The notes beneath the pieces are model-generated. The model was not told the DNA's origin, searched no databases, and saw nothing but the letters and a program-made list of their open reading frames with translations. This document shows, one piece after another, positions 20,921 through 22,811 of a stretch of DNA of 22,811 nt; the first letter of the stretch is position 1; each line of letters opens with the position of its first letter. This DNA comes from Rhizophagus sp. LPA8_4_AMF. Lineage: Eukaryota > Glomeromycota > Glomeromycetes > Glomerales > Glomeraceae. The position numbers and the translations under genes were made by a program. The DNA lies in contig JADRCO010001073.1 in the NCBI GenBank assembly GCA_021464525.1, positions 1 to 22,811 on the forward strand. Reading direction: 5' to 3'.

Positions 20921-21824
20921 TTTATTTACTTATAAATTATATTTAATTTTATAACATACTAGATAAATGGAAACTGTTAAAAGTCTATCATATAATTAAA
21001 TCATGACGCAGTGGTTTGTTTAAAAATAAATAATGTGTTATAAAAATGTATTACAAATAAATGTGTTATAAACAAAAAGAAAAATAAACAGGGTAGTATA
21101 ATTTAAAAAAGGAAATTATAGGGACGTAAATGGAAGGAAGAAGGAAAAAAATATGGGTTAAACTGGTACTATAAATTTTACTAGTTCACTACAGTAAATA
21201 TTCCTTCGCTAAAGCTCCAGACAATTATTTTAAGATCTTAAAAAACTTTTTACATTTTTAGAATAAACATGGTATACCATATAGTATCTTTATTTTTATT
21301 TATAAATGAAATAAATCAACATATATACAAAATTTAAATAAAATTAAAACAACATAAACTAAAAATAAAACTAAATGGTCTTCTGATAAGATATTACAAG
21401 AAACTAAAAATTAAAAAATAAACTATAATTTACTAATATTTCTTCTAAAATTAAAGAAAATAATAGACATAACCATTAACTAATTAATAAGTATAAATCT
21501 CACTATTACAATCAGATAAATATCTTGCAAAAGTTATTAGTAAGTAGTACTGTTAAATACTCTATAAAATTCTTAAAGTAGTCAATTAAGTAAAATTTTC
21601 AGTAATTAAAGATTGTATCCAATTAATATAAGTAGATACTGAATTAGTGCAGAGTAAAGATTATGAAGAAGAAAATAAAATATAATAATCATAAGATTAT
21701 CCAAAAGTTAAAGAAGAAAAACATTTTATAAATAGACAGATGCTAATTAATTTTTCTAAATGGCTTTGTTATAATATTATGATTTTTAAATTTACTTTTA
21801 CAATTTAGAAGTAAAGTGAATATA
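20921..21824. other. AT-rich intergenic DNA, nothing recognised
   Basis: No coding frame or RNA gene was seen. The stretch 21140-21240 is slightly less AT-rich, without recognisable content. Confidence 0.45.
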
Positions 21825-22020
21825 GTCAACTCCCTCTATAGACACTCTCATTAGTTACATTCTACTATATATAATTACACCAGTTTGGTATTCAAAATAT
21901 TTTATTATTAAAATATATCCTATATAGTCATAATCTATTTATAGTCACTATCACACCTATTCTCAAAATTCTATAATTATAAAGTACTGTTTATAGTTAC
22001 AGTTACATGAAGAATATATT
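21825..22020. mobile_element. Possible pogo/Tc1-mariner relic with TATAGTCAC repeats
   Basis: AGTCAACTCCCTCTATAGAC (about 21826) resembles the start of pogo-type terminal repeats. Related words recur nearby: TATAGACACTCTCATTAG, ATAGTCATAATCTATTTATA and TATAGTCACTATCAC, then TTATAGTTACAGTTACATG. No matching opposite end and no transposase frame were found, so this is at most a fragment. Confidence 0.3.
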
Positions 22021-22655
22021 AAATTACTTGGATCCAATGATCACAGAAAGATGTAATACAGTTTATTAAAATTGTTGCATAAAGATAAATCAAATGGTAG
22101 TAGTTTCATCCTTTTATGATCACGGATGATGAGTTATTAAACAAAATATCAAAAATAGACATTATAATATTCTTAATTTACGTTCACTATGCTATTTGAC
22201 ATTTTTCTGAATTACTTTGTATCCAGTAATTTATAAAAGGACAATTAATAACTTGTTGGAATTGTCTAATTAAGATGAATAAAATGGTAGTAAGATTATC
22301 TTTCTAAGTATTATAGATCACAAGTTATAAAAATAAATGTTAAAATATAATTTTGATATATGACTCATAATGTTTCACTCCTATAAAGCTGATTTTACCA
22401 CCATTTGATTCATCTTAATTAGGCAATTCTAACAAGTTATTAACCGTTCTTTTATAATCACTAGATATCAAGTAATTTAGCAAAATGGCAAATGGCACAG
22501 TAAATATAAATTAAGATTATCATAATGCTGATTTTTGACATTTTGTTTAATAACTCATCATTCAGTAATTGTAGAAGAATGAATTCAACTCGTCTTTACA
22601 TGATGATTTTAATGAGCTGTATTACATTTTTCTGTGATCATTGATTACTAATTTA
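22021..22655. repeat. Large imperfect palindrome of about 190-bp repeat units
   Basis: The left arm (22021 to about 22305) matches the reverse complement of the right arm (about 22383-22653) over some 270 bases at roughly four in five positions by eye. Anchors include AATGATCACAGAAA / TTTCTGTGATCATT, GATGAGTTATTAAACAAAAT / ATTTTGTTTAATAACTCATC, and TTAAGATGAATAAAATGGTA / TACCACCATTTGATTCATCT. The left arm is itself two diverged direct copies about 190 bases apart: AAGATAAATCAAATGGTAGTAG near 22083 against AAGATGAATAAAATGGTAGTAA near 22273. The spacer at 22306-22382 continues the unit. It is non-coding. Confidence 0.75.
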
Positions 22656-22663
22656 ATAATATA

Positions 22664-22811
22664 TACAGTGGCTCGCAAAAGTAACACATTAAACTAATTC
22701 CTTATAAAAAAATTTTATACTTAAAATATATTTAAAATACACTTAAATTTCTTTAAAATATACTTAATTTTCTTATTTTATACTTAAAATATACTGAAAA
22801 TTGAATTTTCG
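22664..22811. mobile_element. Left end of a Tc1/mariner-like element running off the window
   Basis: A TA dinucleotide (22664-22665) is followed by CAGTGGCTCGCAAAAGTAAC, close to the CAGTG..T.GCAAAAGTA ends of Tc1/mariner transposons, which insert at TA. The following 120 bases are an A/T-rich array of TTAAAATATACTTAAA-like units. The body and the other end lie beyond 22811, so autonomy cannot be judged. Confidence 0.6.

Noticed and set aside
22021..22655. CRISPR array
   Set aside because: Units are long, diverged and head to head, in a eukaryotic intron-rich context, without uniform spacers.

Overview
This is a eukaryotic, AT-rich window that looks fungal and most likely comes from an arbuscular mycorrhizal fungus (Glomeromycotina, Rhizophagus-like). 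Four housekeeping or chromatin genes can be rebuilt exon by exon. They carry 32 coding introns, nearly all 60-100 bases long (one is 143), all GT-AG, with AT-rich interiors. The spaces between them hold decayed transposons. One relic (132-926) resembles a DDE-transposase-like family that I recall as very abundant in Rhizophagus genomes. The species assignment is inference.

Layout. 1-2500: two decayed minus-strand mobile-element coding relics and a 239-bp MITE with perfect 20-bp terminal inverted repeats. 3049-4798 (minus): type I methionine aminopeptidase, 10 exons, 374 aa. 5769-8057 (plus): a PWWP-domain nuclear protein, 5 exons, 656 aa, probably with an intron in its 5' UTR. 8058-11093: about 3 kb of intergenic DNA with small hairpins and two short coding relics. 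11094-12969 (minus): mitochondrial aminomethyltransferase (glycine cleavage T protein), 9 exons, 410 aa. 13224-15981 (plus): cytoplasmic dynein intermediate chain, 12 exons, 634 aa. 16417-20132: a small inverted-repeat element split by a 5'-truncated, inactivated LINE (RT and RNase H, minus strand) with an 11-13 bp target-site duplication. 20133-22811: very AT-rich DNA with a foldback, a possible pogo-like relic, four diverged copies of a roughly 190-bp unit arranged head to head, and the left end of a Tc1/mariner-like element that leaves the window.

The genes form two divergent pairs (MetAP1/PWWP and T protein/dynein IC). Each pair could share an upstream region, which is 970 and 254 bases long respectively. 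The four products act in different processes: N-terminal methionine removal, chromatin binding, one-carbon and glycine metabolism, and microtubule transport. Nothing suggests a cluster with a joint function. I found no credible undescribed biological system. The most notable features are the nested transposon history at 16.4-20.1 kb, the head-to-head repeat at 22.0-22.65 kb, a 14-nt microexon in the MetAP1 gene, and an unidentified conserved-looking C-terminal segment in the PWWP protein. No tRNA, rRNA or CRISPR array was seen.
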